A program made the translations under genes and the position numbers. Shown here piece by piece: positions 26,561-38,113 of a stretch of 64,000 bases of DNA (positions are counted from its first letter, which is position 1; every line of letters starts with the position of its first letter). The notes under the pieces are model-generated. The model ran no database searches and was not told the origin of the DNA. It saw only the letters and a list, made by a program, of their open reading frames with translations. Where the stretch lies: contig NC_016454.1 in assembly GCF_000235365.1 (NCBI RefSeq), positions 62,001 through 126,000 on the forward strand, written 5' to 3'. Source of the stretch: Eremothecium cymbalariae DBVPG#7215 (Eukaryota; Ascomycota; Saccharomycetes; Saccharomycetales; Saccharomycetaceae).

Positions 26561-27193
26561 TTACTTCTTCGTGCGCCTTTCGTCTCTTCAAATCTTATCT
26601 CGATTATACTGAACTTAAACAGAGAAGAGAACCTTTCAACCAGAACTACCTGTCCAAACAGCAACAACAAAATCAAAAATATAATTAATAATAATAAAAT
26701 AACAATAATTTAGAAACAAAAAAATCAACAAAAAATCCACAACTTGAACAAAAACACTGGATTTCCTGTCTGAGTCTATACAGAAAAAACTCCAATACTG
26801 CTGGTGAACACTCGAACCTGAAAACTAGTATACCTTGGACAAGTTATATACTAAATATCAACTGCTCTTATTATAAATTTTCAGTAGAGAATAATCTCTC
26901 GTAAGAGTGAAAAAAATCCTGAACGATGGGAAAAAAATAATTTTTTGTTTTATATAGCCAGGCAAGAAAGAACAGCGTGCCTTGTGGATACGCCCACATG
27001 CATGCGCAGTACATAGATAAACAGCTGATGTTGGGCTACAGGCAGTTAGCTTGGCTACCTACCCGCTGTTCCATATATGGATCTCTAAATCACAACCGAG
27101 CACAGTCTGAGACCACTTTTTCTGGTTCTTCCGAGTCTGTTCTCTCTTCGTAACGACAGGAATGAACGGTGTGCGCTAGATGCGGTCTGCGAT

Positions 27194-27200
27194 TATACGA
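27194..27200 (-). promoter_or_regulatory. Sterol response element TCGTATA (Upc2/Ecm22 type)
   Basis: Exact 7-base SRE, reading TCGTATA on the ERG11 strand, 637 bases before its ATG. A near match lies at about 27286. The family knowledge is that Upc2 activates ERG genes through this word. The same heptamer also occurs elsewhere by chance, so support is moderate. Confidence 0.45.
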
Positions 27201-27360
27201 CGGGAGATTTCGCCCTGAGTTCTCTATTTTAACCTCTGCGCGGTGCACGGATCTCGTTTAGGCAGCGGAGGTGGAACGACGGAAACTATACGGCGCGCAC
27301 ACAGGCACCAGGCACCAGGAACCAGTAACGTTTGTGTCTGCAGCTGCGTTTTTGTGTCAT

Positions 27361-27392
27361 GGGCCGGGTAACGGACAGAATGGGCCGGGTAA
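27361..27392 (+). promoter_or_regulatory. Paired Reb1-type sites (CGGGTAA)
   Basis: The 12-mer GGGCCGGGTAAC occurs twice, 21 bases apart, each containing the Reb1 core CGGGTAA (27365-27371 and 27386-27392). A third diverged copy (CCGGATAACC) lies near 27457. They are likely nucleosome-clearing sites of the divergent promoter. Confidence 0.45.
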
Positions 27393-28390
27393 CTGCACTG
27401 GCTGCAGTTGACACAGAGCTCTCCGGGTCGGACAATCGGTGGCGGAAAATTAACCGGACCGGATAACCAGCCAGTGCTGCCCACAAAAAGCTGCAGCGAG
27501 AAGAACAAAGCAAATTAAGCATTGCATAAAAAATGATGCACGTGTACTTTCTCGAGAACAAAGAAGACGCACACCGCGAGAGGAGAACCGCGACACGGTT
27601 TTCGGCGGTGCCTGTCACTGAAAACGGGCTAGCTTCCAACTTGGAGAGGAAACAAGTTGCGTTGCGTGGTCTACTGGGTACTTCTTGGGTATCTGCAAGA
27701 GATGATGGGGGTGAGAGGAGGGGGCGCATCTTGTGGTGGCCGATGCTACTTGCTTTCTACATGGCTTGTCCCGCGGTTCTGTAGTGGGTGATAGTAGTCA
27801 GTAGTACAGCGATGAGATGACGGTAGCAGAGTAGAGAGAGTAGTAAGGTTAGTGTAGTGCTGTTAACACAAACGGACGAAAAAAATTTTGTCAAAAATAG
27901 TGAATTCAGCGGAATAATAATAATTTGAGAAGCGTGGTAGAGCTGTATATATAAAAGCGAAGAAACAGAAGAGATAGAGAGAAAGAAAGAAACTTGGGCC
28001 ACTGAAAAAGAGATAAGAAACCCAGCAAAAGGTTTTTGGAGAGGATAAAAGGCACACTTTAGCGGCTAATACACAGACATTGCGTTTTTTGTTGCTTCTC
28101 TTTTTGTCTAGTTGAACTTTTTCCTCTTTTTTAACTCTCAGTTCTAACTTTAGACAGGCAGACAGACAGACTAGTGTTGGTGTTGGTATCTTTTTCTATA
28201 CAGCAGGTTGTGCCAAAAAGAGAAAGAAGAAGGACTATAAAGGGACAGATAGGGCTGTTTATTTTACGAACTTTCCGGTATAATAAAACAAGACCAAGGT
28301 CTGGTGTTTTATCTTGATAATTTTTGTTGTATCATTTATTAGATCGTCGCAAGGATTTGCGAAGCTGAGGAGTTTTTATAAGCAGGAAGA

Positions 28391-30013
28391 ATGTTTGCGA
28401 GACAGATCGTTAGCGGAGGAAAGATTGCGAGTAAGGCTCGTATAGGAGCGATGAGCATGGTAAGCAGGAGGGGGCTTGTTGGACAGAACGGAGTGGGTGG
28501 TTCGCAGCCGAAGTCATTATTGAGGAAAGTTGTCGGTACGACCCTGAAAGCGTCATTATTTTCTGTATTGGCAGGCACTTTGTGGGTTTCTTACGAGTTG
28601 TACAGGGAGTCTAATCCCTCCCAGCAGAAACCGCAAAGTTCCACGTTTGAGAATGGATCACCTAGAAAGACTTTGGTCATTCTAGGTTCCGGGTGGGGGT
28701 CGATGTCACTATTGAAAAATTTGGACACTACTTTGTACAATGTTATCGTTGTGTCACCACGTAATTACTTTTTGTTTACGCCATTATTACCCTCTACACC
28801 CGTTGGCACCATTGAGTTGAAGTCTATTGTTGAGCCTGTGAGGTCTATCACGAGGCGAAGACCCGGTAAGGTGGTTTACTACGAAGCCGAGGCTTTGGAT
28901 GTTGACCCCAAGGACAAGACAGTCCGGATCCGGTCAGTTGAGAAGGGCGAGCATTCTTATGAGAAAGAATTGAAATATGATTATTTGGTTGTAGGTGTGG
29001 GCGCGCAGCCCACGACTTTTGGGACTCCTGGTGTTTACGAGCATGCTTCATTTTTGAAGGAAATTCCAGATGCACAGGATATCAGGGTCAAGATTATGAA
29101 CAACATCGAGAAGGCAGCAACATTGTCCCCCAACGACGCTGAGCGTAAGCGTTTGTTGTCATTTGTGGTCGTTGGTGGCGGTCCTACAGGTGTCGAGTTT
29201 GCCGCAGAGTTGCAAGACTATGTTGACCAAGACTTGTCTAAATGGATGCCTGAACTATCTAAGGAAATCAGTGTGGTTTTATGCGAGGGCTTGCCTAACA
29301 TTTTAAACATGTTTGATAAGTCGTTGTGGCAGTATGCTCAAGATCTGTTCAAGGAGGAACGTATTGATTTGAAACTTAACACAATGGTTAAGAACGTCAA
29401 CGCCACTCACATCACTACGAAGTGCGGTGATCAGATCGAAGAGTTGCCATATGGTGTACTAGTGTGGGCTACTGGTAACGCTCCTAGAGAAGTTTCTGAA
29501 TCCTTGATGAACAAATTGGAGGAGCAAAACTCTAGACGTGGCCTGTTAATCAATGATAAGTTGCAACTACTTGGTGCCAAGGACTCTATATATGCTATTG
29601 GTGATTGTACATTCTACCCAGGGCTATTCCCAACCGCACAAGTCGCCCATCAACAGGGTGAATACTTAGCTCGCGTGTTCAAAAAGCAATACAAGATCGA
29701 CCAGATTGCTTGGCAAGCAGAAAACTGTAAATCTGTCGAAGAAAAGGCTAAATGGTGTTCCAAGAAGGATAAGTTGAAAACCCTGGTTGAACCGTTCAAA
29801 TACAATCACCAAGGTGCATTGGCTTACATTGGATCCGACAAGGCCATCGCAGATTTGGCTATCGGTGAGTCCAAGTACAGGCTAGCTGGCTCTTGGACCT
29901 TCTTATTCTGGAAATCCTCCTATTTAGTGATGTGTCTTTCCTTCAGAAATAGGATCTTGGTGGCATTGGACTGGCTGAAGGTCTCATTTTTGGGCAGAGA
30001 CTCCTCCGTTTAA
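28391..30013 (+). CDS. NDE1: External NADH:ubiquinone oxidoreductase (type II), mitochondrial
   Basis: A 540-residue alternative NADH dehydrogenase. It sits on the outer face of the inner mitochondrial membrane and passes electrons from cytosolic NADH to ubiquinone without proton pumping. Seen: a basic, amphipathic presequence (residues 1-50), a hydrophobic segment at about 53-70 as in Nde proteins, the FAD-binding fold (VILGSGWGS), a second dinucleotide fold ([16 protein letters not shown]) and the C-terminal membrane-binding end ([15 protein letters not shown]). Neighbours FDO1 (chr XIII, next to NDE1) and SUB2 (chr IV, next to NDE2) both occur nearby, so this single gene represents both NDE1 and NDE2. 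Confidence 0.94.
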   Translation: MFARQIVSGGKIASKARIGAMSMVSRRGLVGQNGVGGSQPKSLLRKVVGTTLKASLFSVLAGTLWVSYELYRESNPSQQKPQSSTFENGSPRKTLVILGSGWGSMSLLKNLDTTLYNVIVVSPRNYFLFTPLLPSTPVGTIELKSIVEPVRSITRRRPGKVVYYEAEALDVDPKDKTVRIRSVEKGEHSYEKELKYDYLVVGVGAQPTTFGTPGVYEHASFLKEIPDAQDIRVKIMNNIEKAATLSPNDAERKRLLSFVVVGGGPTGVEFAAELQDYVDQDLSKWMPELSKEISVVLCEGLPNILNMFDKSLWQYAQDLFKEERIDLKLNTMVKNVNATHITTKCGDQIEELPYGVLVWATGNAPREVSESLMNKLEEQNSRRGLLINDKLQLLGAKDSIYAIGDCTFYPGLFPTAQVAHQQGEYLARVFKKQYKIDQIAWQAENCKSVEEKAKWCSKKDKLKTLVEPFKYNHQGALAYIGSDKAIADLAIGESKYRLAGSWTFLFWKSSYLVMCLSFRNRILVALDWLKVSFLGRDSSV

Positions 30014-30689
30014 AAATAGAAAATAACCTCCAGAGTTGTCCTTCCCTTATTCTGGATAAATTTTCAAGATATCCATTTTTTTTAAACCCAAAACATACAC
30101 ACATGATTGAACTTCCCAACACTTCCCCCTCTCCCCGCAATACTTTAATGAGCGTAACCGTTGCGCAGTTATATTTATTGTTATATTCATTGTTATATTA
30201 TTCCTTTGACGATTTCGAGTGTTAATTTTATTCTGTGCCTTTTATAGACTTAAACTTAATATATACTATATTCAGCCAAGAAACGTTGGCCGCCTGCAAC
30301 GGTCGTGCAATCAGAGGCAAAGTAATACTTAATTATTCATATCATAAAACTGTAACCTGCAACCGTTGCTACATAGCGATCAGCTGTTACATGGAGCTTT
30401 CAACCCTCTAGGACTTGGGGAATGGCCCATAATGCAAGCTTGGCGTCCGCGGGTTTGACGGCTTTTGCATCACGCAGAACGAGGTAACGCCATTCAATAC
30501 CAAAATGGAAAACAAAGATATGCGCTAACCACAGTCCATAATAAATAATAGACATAAATGATTACACCATTCCACTAAGATAGATATTTCAATCAGCTTT
30601 TTTTCAAGTGTTGGCATCTTCGGGAATCCCAAAGTTAACTAGGTGCTGGTGAACTCAGGAGTTTAGGAGATATCAAGAGCACATTAGGC
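30014..30689. other. Intergenic region NDE-transposase-derived gene
   Basis: 676 bases, AT-rich, with the NDE 3' end and the promoter of the next gene. No feature is recognised. Confidence 0.5.
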
Positions 30690-32387
30690 ATGAGTATGCA
30701 GGTGAATCAAATAAATTCGAGCGGAGGTGCTGGAACAGCTACAGCCACAGCACCCAGCACGTCAGTAAACGGTTGTGATGTGAGTGGTGATTTGCTAGAG
30801 GCAGAGTTTGTTGATCCTTCATTATCAATGAGTACTACGCTTCCAGCTAATAAGGAAGTTCGTATACAGCTAGCATTGCAATATTTCAAACAGCAACAAC
30901 AACGTGATTTGCCGTCGCAGAATACTTCGATGACAATAGGAGGTGTACATCGTAGTGCGACTGGAGGGCATGCTCCAAGACCGAAGCAGTCTTTAAGGCA
31001 GATTGCGATGTTTTTCCAGATCCCCAAGTCTACTCTGTACGATAGGCTGAAAAACAGCAAGAAGCAACGAAGCACATCCAACAGTGTAGGGCCGACTACT
31101 AAAACAGTGCCGAAGGTCCGGGTGGCTTCCAATAGCAATTCTAATAGCACGAGTCATCTGATCCAGATGAAACTCGACCCGGCTAGGGAGGAACAACTGT
31201 TTCTGTATTTGCGTAAAGTCTGTCTCGCATACGGCAACTTGCCAAACTTGGTTCAGTTGAAGTTCCTAGTTTCGCAGGAGATTAAGCATATTACATTAGG
31301 GCGGAAATGGGTATCTAATTTCATCAAGAGACACAATGATCAGATAATATATGGCTGGGAGGTGTTCCATAATCCGATCAAGTTCGAAGACTTCAAGAAG
31401 TGGAAGAACCAATTCACATTTCTATGGATTTGGTTCGTACCGTTACTACAAGAAATAATGAGGAAGTGCATGTCCAATGGTGAGGTTTTTTACTATTTAG
31501 TGAGAGTACCTATATCGTATGAAGTGTTGGCTAGCTGTTTCATCGGCTTTAAAGTGGACCCTGACATGACCTTGGGTCTGGCCTTTGAACCAGAGTTGGT
31601 CACCTTCAGAAACAATAACTCCAGTCTGATGCACAAGGAGGAACGTATCAAAACTTTGAACGGCATCCTTCAAAAATGTTATCGGAAACTCCCTCATAAC
31701 GCAAAACTCGTTGTCTTTGAAGGTTTCAACGATCAGTACCATTGGGATTTCGAGGATTGCATCCGCCTGGTCAACCCCGAAAACTTTATTGCATTACCGT
31801 GGGGCAGACACATCCTATCAAGGCTAATCGAATTTGGCCCAGAACTAGTCCGCATATATGACCCTCAAACAGTTAAACTCTCCTGGAATGAGACCCATTT
31901 CAAACTTCAAGATATCAAGACAGAACTCAAAATGTTCATGAGTCTATCCACGGATACTTCCTCCGCAATAGACATCTCCCTCCCCGCCCTATCTGCCACT
32001 TCTGCCCCCCCTTCCAGGCCGATCGATATCGAACTGCAAGCCACCAACACTGCAGCCACAGCTGCGGTCAGCGTAGACGATGACGAGGACGAAAATAACG
32101 ATGACAACGGTGACAACGAAAATGATAATGACAACGACGCAGCCAGCGTCGCAGTCGCCATTCTCGAACATCAATCTGCTGCTACACACACCGCTGCTGC
32201 TACCGCCACGACGAGCCCTCCAATCGCATGCACGGATGCGCTTCCTCAGCAGCTCAAGGACATCGTCGCCACAATCGATGACCACGAAGATCAACTATAC
32301 AACAACCTTAGAGACCCCAATTCAAAGGTTATATTGAATAACATCTTCAACCGCCTGCGATCTGTCGTCGACAATGACACATCGTAA
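30690..32387 (+). CDS. Domesticated pogo/CENP-B-type transposase protein (Pdc2-like family)
   Basis: A 565-residue protein. Seen: a psq-like helix-turn-helix (about residues 101-125, KQSLRQIAMFFQIPKSTLYDRL), then a CENP-B-type second helix-turn-helix (about 160-210, ending GRKWVSNFIKRHN). A degenerate DDE-like domain follows (about 250-400), where the usual catalytic acidic pattern is not visible (FEGFNDQYHWDF stands where pogo enzymes have a D-N-x-x-x-H block). An acidic Asp/Asn- and Ala-rich tail completes it. This layout is that of domesticated transposases such as yeast Pdc2 and fission yeast CENP-B homologues, which bind DNA as regulators. No terminal inverted repeats were noticed. S. 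cerevisiae has no such gene between NDE2 and SUB2. Function is unknown; the direct orthologue is not recognised. Confidence 0.7.
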   Translation: MSMQVNQINSSGGAGTATATAPSTSVNGCDVSGDLLEAEFVDPSLSMSTTLPANKEVRIQLALQYFKQQQQRDLPSQNTSMTIGGVHRSATGGHAPRPKQSLRQIAMFFQIPKSTLYDRLKNSKKQRSTSNSVGPTTKTVPKVRVASNSNSNSTSHLIQMKLDPAREEQLFLYLRKVCLAYGNLPNLVQLKFLVSQEIKHITLGRKWVSNFIKRHNDQIIYGWEVFHNPIKFEDFKKWKNQFTFLWIWFVPLLQEIMRKCMSNGEVFYYLVRVPISYEVLASCFIGFKVDPDMTLGLAFEPELVTFRNNNSSLMHKEERIKTLNGILQKCYRKLPHNAKLVVFEGFNDQYHWDFEDCIRLVNPENFIALPWGRHILSRLIEFGPELVRIYDPQTVKLSWNETHFKLQDIKTELKMFMSLSTDTSSAIDISLPALSATSAPPSRPIDIELQATNTAATAAVSVDDDEDENNDDNGDNENDNDNDAASVAVAILEHQSAATHTAAATATTSPPIACTDALPQQLKDIVATIDDHEDQLYNNLRDPNSKVILNNIFNRLRSVVDNDTS

Positions 32388-32430
32388 TACCGTTACCCGG
32401 CCCTATTTTCCTAACGTTCGTCTTGCCGAA

Positions 32431-32439
32431 GGTGGCAAA
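32431..32439 (+). promoter_or_regulatory. Rpn4-type PACE element (GGTGGCAAA)
   Basis: Exact match 179 bases before the SUB2 ATG, with a Reb1 core (TTACCCG) 35-40 bases further upstream near 32393. Confidence 0.45.
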
Positions 32440-32617
32440 AATCTTCCACCAAAGATTTTGAAAAGTAAAAAATAATGAAGACATCAAATAAAAAGTACGG
32501 AAACAGTTTTCAGGACCAGTTTGGACGTGTAGCTTGCTTTCAATTCTTCGATTTGGGTGGGAAGAGAGAAGCAATTCGGCTAATTATCCTTCAATTATTT
32601 GGGAATAATACGGAATA

Positions 32618-33934
32618 ATGTCGCACGAAGGTGAAGAGGACTTATTGGAATACTCTGACAACGAACAAGAAATCCAAGTAGAAAATACCAAGTCAGCTGA
32701 GGCAGTAGGTGGTGTAGAAGAATCAGGAGAAGGTAAAGACACGGATAAAAAGGGTTCCTATGTTGGTATTCATTCTACTGGTTTCAAGGACTTTTTGTTG
32801 AAGCCCGAACTATCTAGAGCGATTATTGACTGTGGTTTTGAGCATCCTTCAGAAGTGCAGCAACACACGATTCCGCAGTCTATTCATGGTACAGATGTCC
32901 TGTGTCAAGCGAAATCTGGTTTAGGTAAGACAGCAGTGTTTGTATTGTCTACTCTGCAGCAATTGGATCCTGTGGCTGGAGAGGTGTCAGTAGTTGTGTT
33001 GTGTAACGCGAGAGAATTGGCGTACCAGATTAGAAATGAGTACTTAAGATTTTCAAAATATATGCCAGATGTTAAGACAGCTGTATTTTATGGTGGTACT
33101 GATACCCGGAAGGACATTGAGTTGTTGAAGAACAAGGAAACGGCGCCACATATTGTTGTTGCGACGCCTGGACGTTTGAAGGCATTAGTCAGGGACAACA
33201 ATATTGATCTATCTCATGTCAAAAACTTCGTTATTGATGAATGTGACAAAGTTTTGGAGGAATTGGATATGAGAAGAGACGTTCAGGATATTTTTAGGGC
33301 CACCCCTAGAGATAAACAGGTAATGATGTTCTCTGCTACCTTGTCCCAAGAGATCAGACCGATCTGCAGGCGTTTCCTACAAAACCCGCTTGAGATATTC
33401 GTGGATGATGAAGCTAAATTGACTTTACATGGATTGCAACAGTATTACATCAAACTTGAAGAACGTGAGAAAAACCGGAAATTAGCCCAATTGTTGGATG
33501 ACCTTGAATTCAACCAAGTCATTATATTCGTCAAATCCACCTTGCGTGCAAACGAACTAACCAAGTTGTTGAACGCATCAAATTTTCCTGCAATCACTGT
33601 GCATGGTCATATGAAGCAGGAAAAGCGTATTGCACGTTATAAAGCCTTCAAAGAATTCGAGAAACGTATTTGTGTCTCCACCGATGTGTTTGGCAGAGGC
33701 ATCGACATTGAACGTATCAACCTGGCCATCAATTACGATATGCCAAGTGAGGCGGACCAGTACTTACACCGTGTCGGCAGAGCAGGTAGATTCGGTACGA
33801 AGGGTTTGGCTATTTCTTTGGTGTCCTCAAAGGAAGATGAGGAGATCTTAGCGAAGATCCAAGAACGTTTTGATGTCAAGATCACTGAGTTTCCAGAAGA
33901 GGGTGTTGATCCATCTACTTACTTGAACACTTGA
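32618..33934 (+). CDS. SUB2: DEAD-box ATPase Sub2 (UAP56), splicing and mRNA export
   Basis: A 438-residue RNA helicase of the TREX complex, acting in spliceosome assembly and nuclear mRNA export. Seen: Q-motif region [10 protein letters not shown]...[12 protein letters not shown], Walker [14 protein letters not shown], motif II as DECD (the Sub2/UAP56 signature), SAT motif, and the C-terminal RecA domain with [13 protein letters not shown] and [10 protein letters not shown]. Length and ends match S. cerevisiae Sub2 (446). It is convergent with FDO1. Confidence 0.97.
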   Translation: MSHEGEEDLLEYSDNEQEIQVENTKSAEAVGGVEESGEGKDTDKKGSYVGIHSTGFKDFLLKPELSRAIIDCGFEHPSEVQQHTIPQSIHGTDVLCQAKSGLGKTAVFVLSTLQQLDPVAGEVSVVVLCNARELAYQIRNEYLRFSKYMPDVKTAVFYGGTDTRKDIELLKNKETAPHIVVATPGRLKALVRDNNIDLSHVKNFVIDECDKVLEELDMRRDVQDIFRATPRDKQVMMFSATLSQEIRPICRRFLQNPLEIFVDDEAKLTLHGLQQYYIKLEEREKNRKLAQLLDDLEFNQVIIFVKSTLRANELTKLLNASNFPAITVHGHMKQEKRIARYKAFKEFEKRICVSTDVFGRGIDIERINLAINYDMPSEADQYLHRVGRAGRFGTKGLAISLVSSKEDEEILAKIQERFDVKITEFPEEGVDPSTYLNT

Positions 33935-34539
33935 AAAATTGGAATGAAGGAAATTCAGAGAAGTTTAGTAATCTAACTCTAAACAATCTGGGGAAGTTAA
34001 TTAATATATTGTGGGATAATCACCTCGATCTGGAGATGAAATATACATAAACTATTTGTGTATTGTTTTTGAAAAGTTTTATTGGGAAATTAAAAGGAAC
34101 GTGCTCTCAGTGGCTGCTTGCGTATTCCTTGATAAACATGTTTTTAGCTCTGGAATATGTTCTAATATTTTTCTTTTATTGAAGACTGTTCGAGATCTAG
34201 CTCTCGCGTATATTATCAATCAATACAAATATAATATATATAAATAAAAATCACATTTTCGAATGTAAAAGTACTTTTTACTCAATTTTTATTACCAATA
34301 TTTTCGTTTTCCGTACTTGAAGGCTATTTACCCAAGGATTTACACTAACACATTATGTAAATATGTTTTGTCTATGTATGTTCCAGCATACCTGTGAACA
34401 ATGACAAAATTTAGGCAGTAATTATATAAACATATAAAATCAATTTACATGGTTACAAATAAAGAACAATGTGAATGGCAAAAACATAAAATTACATATG
34501 AAAATTAGTACTTTCGAGAAGCAGATATATTTTTTTATT
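33935..34539. other. Convergent gap SUB2-FDO1
   Basis: 605 AT-rich bases between two 3' ends. No gene, RNA gene or repeat of note is seen; a 63-codon frame near 34056 looks random. Confidence 0.5.
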
Positions 34540-35820
34540 TTAAGCTTCCTTCATGGACCCATCGAAAGTGTTAAAGCTTGGCATCTTCGGTAAAGTGGTA
34601 TTTAAGTGGGGGGTATTCCGTAGTTCTGAATTAGTTACAGGCACAGCTGCCATTGCTGCTTCGGAGGATGTTGATGTTGTTGTATCTGATCGAGTTTCGC
34701 TTAGAACTGGCATGCTGTGGAAGTGTTGAGCCTTGATGGCACTTGGAATTGGTTGTCTTTGTGATGACATCTGCAATTGCCGCTTTGGAGGCACTCTCAA
34801 GGAACGAGAATTTGCAGCTGATAGCACTGATGATTGACCATCTTGTGAGTGGGAGCAATCAGATTCAGAGTCTTGAACATGGGTATAATCCATTTCCTCT
34901 CCAAGAACACGAGATGCTAGGATCCCAAGCGTGGTCAACATGTTGGAATCACTTCGCGCGAGTTTCGAATCATGGCCGGCGTCATGGGTCCTTACCAAAC
35001 GAGGCCCCTGCACAGAGCTGGCAAGTGAAGCATTATCTTTAGAGGATGATGTCCCATTTAGGATACGCATCAACTTGTTGATTTGTTTATTTTTCTCTAT
35101 GATAGTCTCGCGATATTTCATCACTTTCATATCCTTGTTGCGTACCTGGTCCTTTAATTCTTGCTTTTCAATATTCAAATGGCACTTGACTTTGTCAAAC
35201 AAATGTTTGGATAAATTCATTTCCACCTCAGTTCTTGAAACGATGTCCTTTAAGTTTGAACTGAGTATCAGATTTTTAAGCTTCAGCTGCCTGACCTGCT
35301 CCTGTGACTTACAAAGCAAGTCGATAAACAAATTCAAAGTCTCTACCAACTCGCTTCTTGTGTCTATCACCAAACCCTCAGCTGCTCGAGGAGTGCTATT
35401 AGATTGTAGGAGCAACTTCTCCGTATATTGGCATGGCGATGAAGTGCTGCCGCCTTTTATCACACTCAACCGACGTTTATACGCGTTCTGATGGCGCTGG
35501 CACGGCGTGACCTCGCAATTCTCGTCCTCCTCCACCCCCAATAAACTGTTTTCAACTTCACCGGTCTCAAGATCTTGAAACGTCCTTCTCTTTCCAACCT
35601 TCTTCTCTTCGTCATGAGGCGTCAGCAACGACTGCTCAGTCAATTTACTAACCAATAACTTCCCCCGCTGCATTACCACTGTTATCTGCTCATTTAATAA
35701 AGTGTCCTCCCCAGGCACTGATGACACTGATGACAGCGACGATGACTCCCGTGTAAACGCAGCCAGCTCATTCCTAAGTGGTAAAGGATCCGCAGGATCT
35801 ATCGGAGTTTTCACCCCCAT
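34540..35820 (-). CDS. FDO1: Fdo1-like coiled-coil regulator
   Basis: A 426-residue protein from the ATG at 35820 (MGVKTPID); two codons further upstream are open only via GTG. It has Ser/Thr-rich ends and a central coiled-coil (about residues 150-260, with KSQEQVRQLKLKNLIL and LKDQVRNKDMKVMKYRETI). In S. cerevisiae Fdo1 (YMR144W) is a Fkh1-associated protein that affects mating-type donor choice. It is placed between SUB2 and RPS16, which corresponds to YMR144W between NDE1 and RPS16A. The call depends on the coiled-coil core and synteny; end regions are poorly conserved. Confidence 0.72.
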   Translation of the reverse strand: MGVKTPIDPADPLPLRNELAAFTRESSSLSSVSSVPGEDTLLNEQITVVMQRGKLLVSKLTEQSLLTPHDEEKKVGKRRTFQDLETGEVENSLLGVEEDENCEVTPCQRHQNAYKRRLSVIKGGSTSSPCQYTEKLLLQSNSTPRAAEGLVIDTRSELVETLNLFIDLLCKSQEQVRQLKLKNLILSSNLKDIVSRTEVEMNLSKHLFDKVKCHLNIEKQELKDQVRNKDMKVMKYRETIIEKNKQINKLMRILNGTSSSKDNASLASSVQGPRLVRTHDAGHDSKLARSDSNMLTTLGILASRVLGEEMDYTHVQDSESDCSHSQDGQSSVLSAANSRSLRVPPKRQLQMSSQRQPIPSAIKAQHFHSMPVLSETRSDTTTSTSSEAAMAAVPVTNSELRNTPHLNTTLPKMPSFNTFDGSMKEA

Positions 35821-36673
35821 CTCCACAATCCTAGTATCTTTCGATTTTATATCACACTCAATATCCTGCTTTTTGTGTTTGCTTATTAGATGAAACGCCT
35901 CAACTAGTTAGGCTTCGTTTGTTGCACTCAATTGATAATTTATGAGCAAAATATCAAAACAGTACGTCTGGCTATTTTCAACGACACAATTCCTGCGACT
36001 ACCAAGATACAAACTAAACACCTGGTATGACTGGAACAACTCTTAAAGCTCCCTCCTATTTCCCTATGGACTCCAACGGCTAAACTTGCCTTCTTTTGGG
36101 TGTTATCCTGTCCAGGATCCATACACAACTGTGTATCGCGTAAGCCTGGCAGGTTGTTTCCACCCTAAACAAATAAACCTTGACGCGAAAGGGTGTTCGC
36201 GTTTTGCATCGTGTTGAAGATCACGTGCATCAGCTAGCGATAAATCGTGATGTAGTGGCCACTTGTTAAGTAGTGCCCAGGCTTATATGTCTTGGGATAC
36301 CTTTTTGTTTACGGTTAGTCGATTGATTCTGTTTTATGTCATTTGCAACATTTGACGTCGTATTGGAAATGACGCCGAACTTCTACGTGCAAAGGGCACA
36401 AAAGAACACCAAGATTAAAGAAAAAGCTAACAAAACATGTAAACGGGACAACGGCGATAGGGATGGACTCACCTGACATTCAAGTAGCAGTTGTTGCCGC
36501 TGATTTGGCGGCCTTCCCAAAAGGCGGGCCGTTTCAGAAGCAAACTCCAAGTACAAAATGTGCAGGTCGTTTTAGTATATATAACGTTCTACCCGTGATA
36601 TTAAGTTATACAGTGTATGTAAATGTAGTAATAAGACAACAGAAACAATGCTTCCATATATCTTGGGATATAT
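35821..36673. other. Intergenic region FDO1-RPS16
   Basis: 853 bases with the FDO1 promoter and RPS16 3' end. An ATCACGTG E-box lies at 36220-36227. A 78-codon frame near 36463 is not recognised. Nothing else is seen. Confidence 0.5.
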
Positions 36674-37517
36674 TCAACGATAAGACTTTTGGAATCTAGC
36701 ACGTGCACCTCTACCACCGAATTTCTTTGGTTCTGCTTGTCTAGAGTCAGCAATCAACAAGGTTCTGTCGTAAGAGGTGAAGGCCTTCTTCAATTCGTTC
36801 TTGGATTGTTCGTCAACGTATTTTTGGTGGTAGGCAACCAAACCTTTAGCAATTGCTTGTCTGATAGCGTAGACTTGAGACACGTGACCACCACCGGTAA
36901 CTCTGACTCTGATGTCGATGTTGGCAAACTTGTCCAAACCGACCAACAACAATGGCTCGTAAACCTTGAATCTCAAGATCTCTGGTTGAACCAAGGTGAT
37001 TGGGGAACCATTAACTTTAATCAAACCCTTACCGGCCTTGACGTGGGCAACGGCAGTCGCAGACTTCTTCTTACCAAAAGTCTATAAAAACATCATGTTA
37101 GTAATACTGTATTGTTTGAATCCAAAAAAAATAGCAACTAAAGTCAAAATCACGATGAATCAATCAGGCTACAACAAAAACATCCTTCTCTGTAAGTCTC
37201 GTCTCCTCTGGCCGAAATACCTTCATATATCAAATCATATATCAATAAAGCCCCACCACATCCTTGGATGCGTTGCACAAATTCCGAGTATAATGGAAGG
37301 ACAACTCTTTAACACAGTAAAAAAAATAGCGTACTACACTTTAACGGCAAGTAACACGCCAACACCAATGTAATAAGGACCATTGCCAGATAATATTTTC
37401 GCAAATTCACTTAAACACTTTGTTATCCCACAAAAAAACGGCCATAACCTCCAGATTCATTCGTTAATTGCATCACATGTAAAGTTCACATACTTGAACA
37501 CTTGGGACAGCAGACAT
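36674..37517 (-). CDS. RPS16: 40S ribosomal protein S16 (uS9), two exons
   Basis: Exon 1 is 37517-37494 (MSAVPSVQ) and exon 2 is 37081-36674 (from [11 protein letters not shown]), giving 143 residues as in S. cerevisiae. The intron (412 bases) has donor GTATGT at 37493, branch TACTAAC at 37103-37097 and acceptor TATAG at 37082. The C-terminal RARFQKSYR, which reaches the decoding centre, is intact. An in-frame ATG four codons upstream (37529) exists, but the family start is at 37517. It is divergent from RPL13 across a GC-rich promoter with Rap1 sites. It represents both RPS16A and RPS16B. Confidence 0.97.
37082..37493 (-). other. RPS16 intron
   Basis: 412 bases, GTATGT / TACTAAC / TATAG, after codon 8, the same position as in S. 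cerevisiae RPS16 genes. Confidence 0.95.
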
Positions 37518-37655
37518 CTCTTCGCTCATTTGTGTATTAACCTTCTCTCCGTCTACAAATATACTCAATTTGAACGACTTTCACCATCTTTAACTTTTCA
37601 CTATACGTTAGTAAAGATTTTTCTGTAGGCTGCTCCGTCCGTGAATGGAGCTAAA

Positions 37656-37689
37656 CGGAACCCGCCAGGAAGGCTCGTGGCGGGTTCCG
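37656..37689. repeat. Inverted repeat, 12-bp arms
   Basis: Arms 37656-37667 (CGGAACCCGCCA) and 37678-37689 are perfect reverse complements around a 10-base loop. A further GGAGC/GCTCC pair outside extends the stem. Confidence 0.85.
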
Positions 37690-37928
37690 CGGCTCCGTGG
37701 CTGCCAGGCGGAGGCCGGGCTTGGCCTAGCGAGCCTGGAGCGAGCGCACTGCCTAGAGCGCTCACCGGACGCGGGCTGAAGGCCGAGTGGTGCGGGGCCG
37801 CGGTGGGCCCTCCGAGGGGGGGACCGTCGGGAGGGAGCTTGCAGGCTCACCGTAGTCCTGGGCCTTTCCGGCGCTGTATGTGCGACGAACCAAGGCGCTC
37901 TCACCCGCTCATCGCGCATGCACCTATG

Positions 37929-37941
37929 AATGTACGGGTGT
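37929..37941 (-). promoter_or_regulatory. Rap1 site
   Basis: Reads ACACCCGTACATT on the minus strand, an exact match to the Rap1 consensus ACACCCRYACAYM, as expected before ribosomal protein genes. Confidence 0.8.
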
Positions 37942-38008
37942 ACCACCACACCGCTGTATGTGTATAGAAAACAGCAGTCACAACCTAAGCATGTGACTGC
38001 GGACAGGA

Positions 38009-38021
38009 GCACCCACACATT
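38009..38021 (+). promoter_or_regulatory. Second Rap1 site
   Basis: GCACCCACACATT, one base off the Rap1 consensus, 67 bases from the first site and in the opposite orientation. Confidence 0.65.
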
Positions 38022-38113
38022 ATGCATTATGCACCCATTCGGTGAAAAATTGGGTGCGATAGTTTCTGGCGCCTGCGCGGGAGCGTGCTACTCCCGCTGT
38101 TATGAGTTCGGCT

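Noticed and set aside
37518..37529. RPS16 start at the upstream in-frame ATG (37529)
   Set aside because: The conserved protein starts MSAVPSVQ; the four added residues have no support.
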